Source of the DNA: Geminicoccaceae bacterium
GTDB taxonomy: Bacteria; Pseudomonadota; Alphaproteobacteria; Geminicoccales; Geminicoccaceae
NCBI GenBank assembly: GCA_030824835.1
Contig: JAPJRA010000108.1
Span: forward strand, 1,507-8,868
DNA length: 7,362 nucleotides
Direction of reading: 5' to 3'
The position numbers and the translations under genes are program-made. Numbering within the stretch: the stretch's first letter is position 1; every line of letters begins with the position of its first letter. The notes under the pieces are model-generated. The model was given only the letters and a program-made list of their open reading frames with translations. It ran no database searches and was not told where the DNA came from. Shown here piece after piece: positions 6,955 to 7,362 of the stretch.

Positions 6955-6988
6955 GCCCGTTGTTCGAGCCTGCCCCGGTGCCGGCGAC

Positions 6989-7362
6989 ATGACGGGTGTC
7001 GCCGACCGGATCGTCCCTTGGGCCGGGCGTGTGTTGCCGAGCCGCCTGGTGCTGACATTTCACGGCATCGGCACGCCCGGTCGGGCGATCGATGCCGGTG
7101 AAGCCCGCTATTGGGTAGATCCCTCCGTCCTGGCCGAGGCAGTGGCCGCCGCCAAGGCAGATCCCGCAACGGCCATCACCTTCGACGACGGCAACGCGTC
7201 GGATTACCGGATCGCCTACCCGATGCTTGAGGCGGCCGGCCTCAAGGCCACCTTCTTCGTGCTCGCCGGCCGTCTCGATCAGCCGGGATCGCTCATGCGG
7301 CACGAACTCATCGCGATGGCGTCGGGCGGGATGGTCATCGGCAGCCACGGCCACGATCACCT
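6989..7362 (+). CDS. Polysaccharide deacetylase, NodB homology domain (partial, 3' end cut)
   Basis: The first 124 residues of a CE4 family metal-dependent deacetylase are present; the gene runs off the window. It would remove N- or O-acetyl groups from a glycan. Visible motifs are LVLTFHGIG (20-28), the first NodB motif TFDDGN (64-69; Asp66 as base, Asp67 as metal ligand), LKATFFVLAGR (85-95), and the second motif SHGHDH (119-124; metal ligands His120 and His124). Later motifs lie outside. There is no signal peptide: the N-terminus MTGVADRIVPWAGRVLP is not a hydrophobic leader, so a cytoplasmic enzyme or a differently exported one is implied. The ATG at 6989 is the only plausible start that keeps LVLTFHG near the N-terminus, but its ribosome site is poor. 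It follows the GH5 stop after 34 bases, which suggests co-transcription and perhaps coupled translation. Confidence 0.9.
   Translation, partial: MTGVADRIVPWAGRVLPSRLVLTFHGIGTPGRAIDAGEARYWVDPSVLAEAVAAAKADPATAITFDDGNASDYRIAYPMLEAAGLKATFFVLAGRLDQPGSLMRHELIAMASGGMVIGSHGHDH

Noticed and set aside
6935..7360. Minus-strand open frame opposite the deacetylase
   Set aside because: The plus strand carries clear NodB motifs; the opposite frame shows no domain.

Overview
The window is GC-rich, with strong G/C bias at third codon positions, and reads as part of an exopolysaccharide or capsule/O-antigen gene cluster from a Gram-negative bacterium. The protein styles (Wzx-like flippase, Wzy_C-type polymerase/ligase, GT4 glycosyltransferase, secreted GH5 glucanase, NodB-type deacetylase) fit an alphaproteobacterium, perhaps a sphingomonad or acetic-acid-bacterium relative. 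The lineage is an inference; no rRNA or housekeeping gene is present.

Left half (1-4159, minus strand, read right to left). A tightly packed operon runs in this order: a Wzy_C-superfamily O-antigen polymerase/ligase (4159 to 2798); a short unrecognised and apparently frameshifted reading frame (about 2801 to 2488); a GT4 glycosyltransferase (about 2446 to 1310); a Wzx-like multi-pass flippase (1313 to 36); and probably the first seven codons of a further gene (21 to 1). Junctions are 4-base start/stop overlaps (TTGA, GTGA) or very short gaps, which points to translational coupling. The products would assemble sugar units on a lipid carrier (GT4), flip them across the inner membrane (flippase) and polymerise or ligate them in the periplasm (Wzy-like protein).

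Right half (4558-7362, plus strand). A divergent class I SAM-dependent methyltransferase (4558-5229) is followed by a 567-base spacer with no convincing gene. The end of the spacer is strikingly AT-rich and looks like a promoter/operator region. Next come a secreted GH5 endoglucanase-type hydrolase (5797-6954) and, 34 bases on, a NodB-family polysaccharide deacetylase cut by the window edge (6989 onward). The last two probably form an operon that trims or modifies the polymer made by the left-hand genes.

The most notable points are the disrupted small gene between the polymerase and the GT4 gene, the unusual initiation region of that GT4 gene, the low-GC control region before the GH5 gene, and a perfect 8-bp inverted repeat in the divergent spacer. 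I found no CRISPR array, tRNA, rRNA, insertion sequence or att site. The genes belong to known families, and I do not see strong evidence for a wholly new system.
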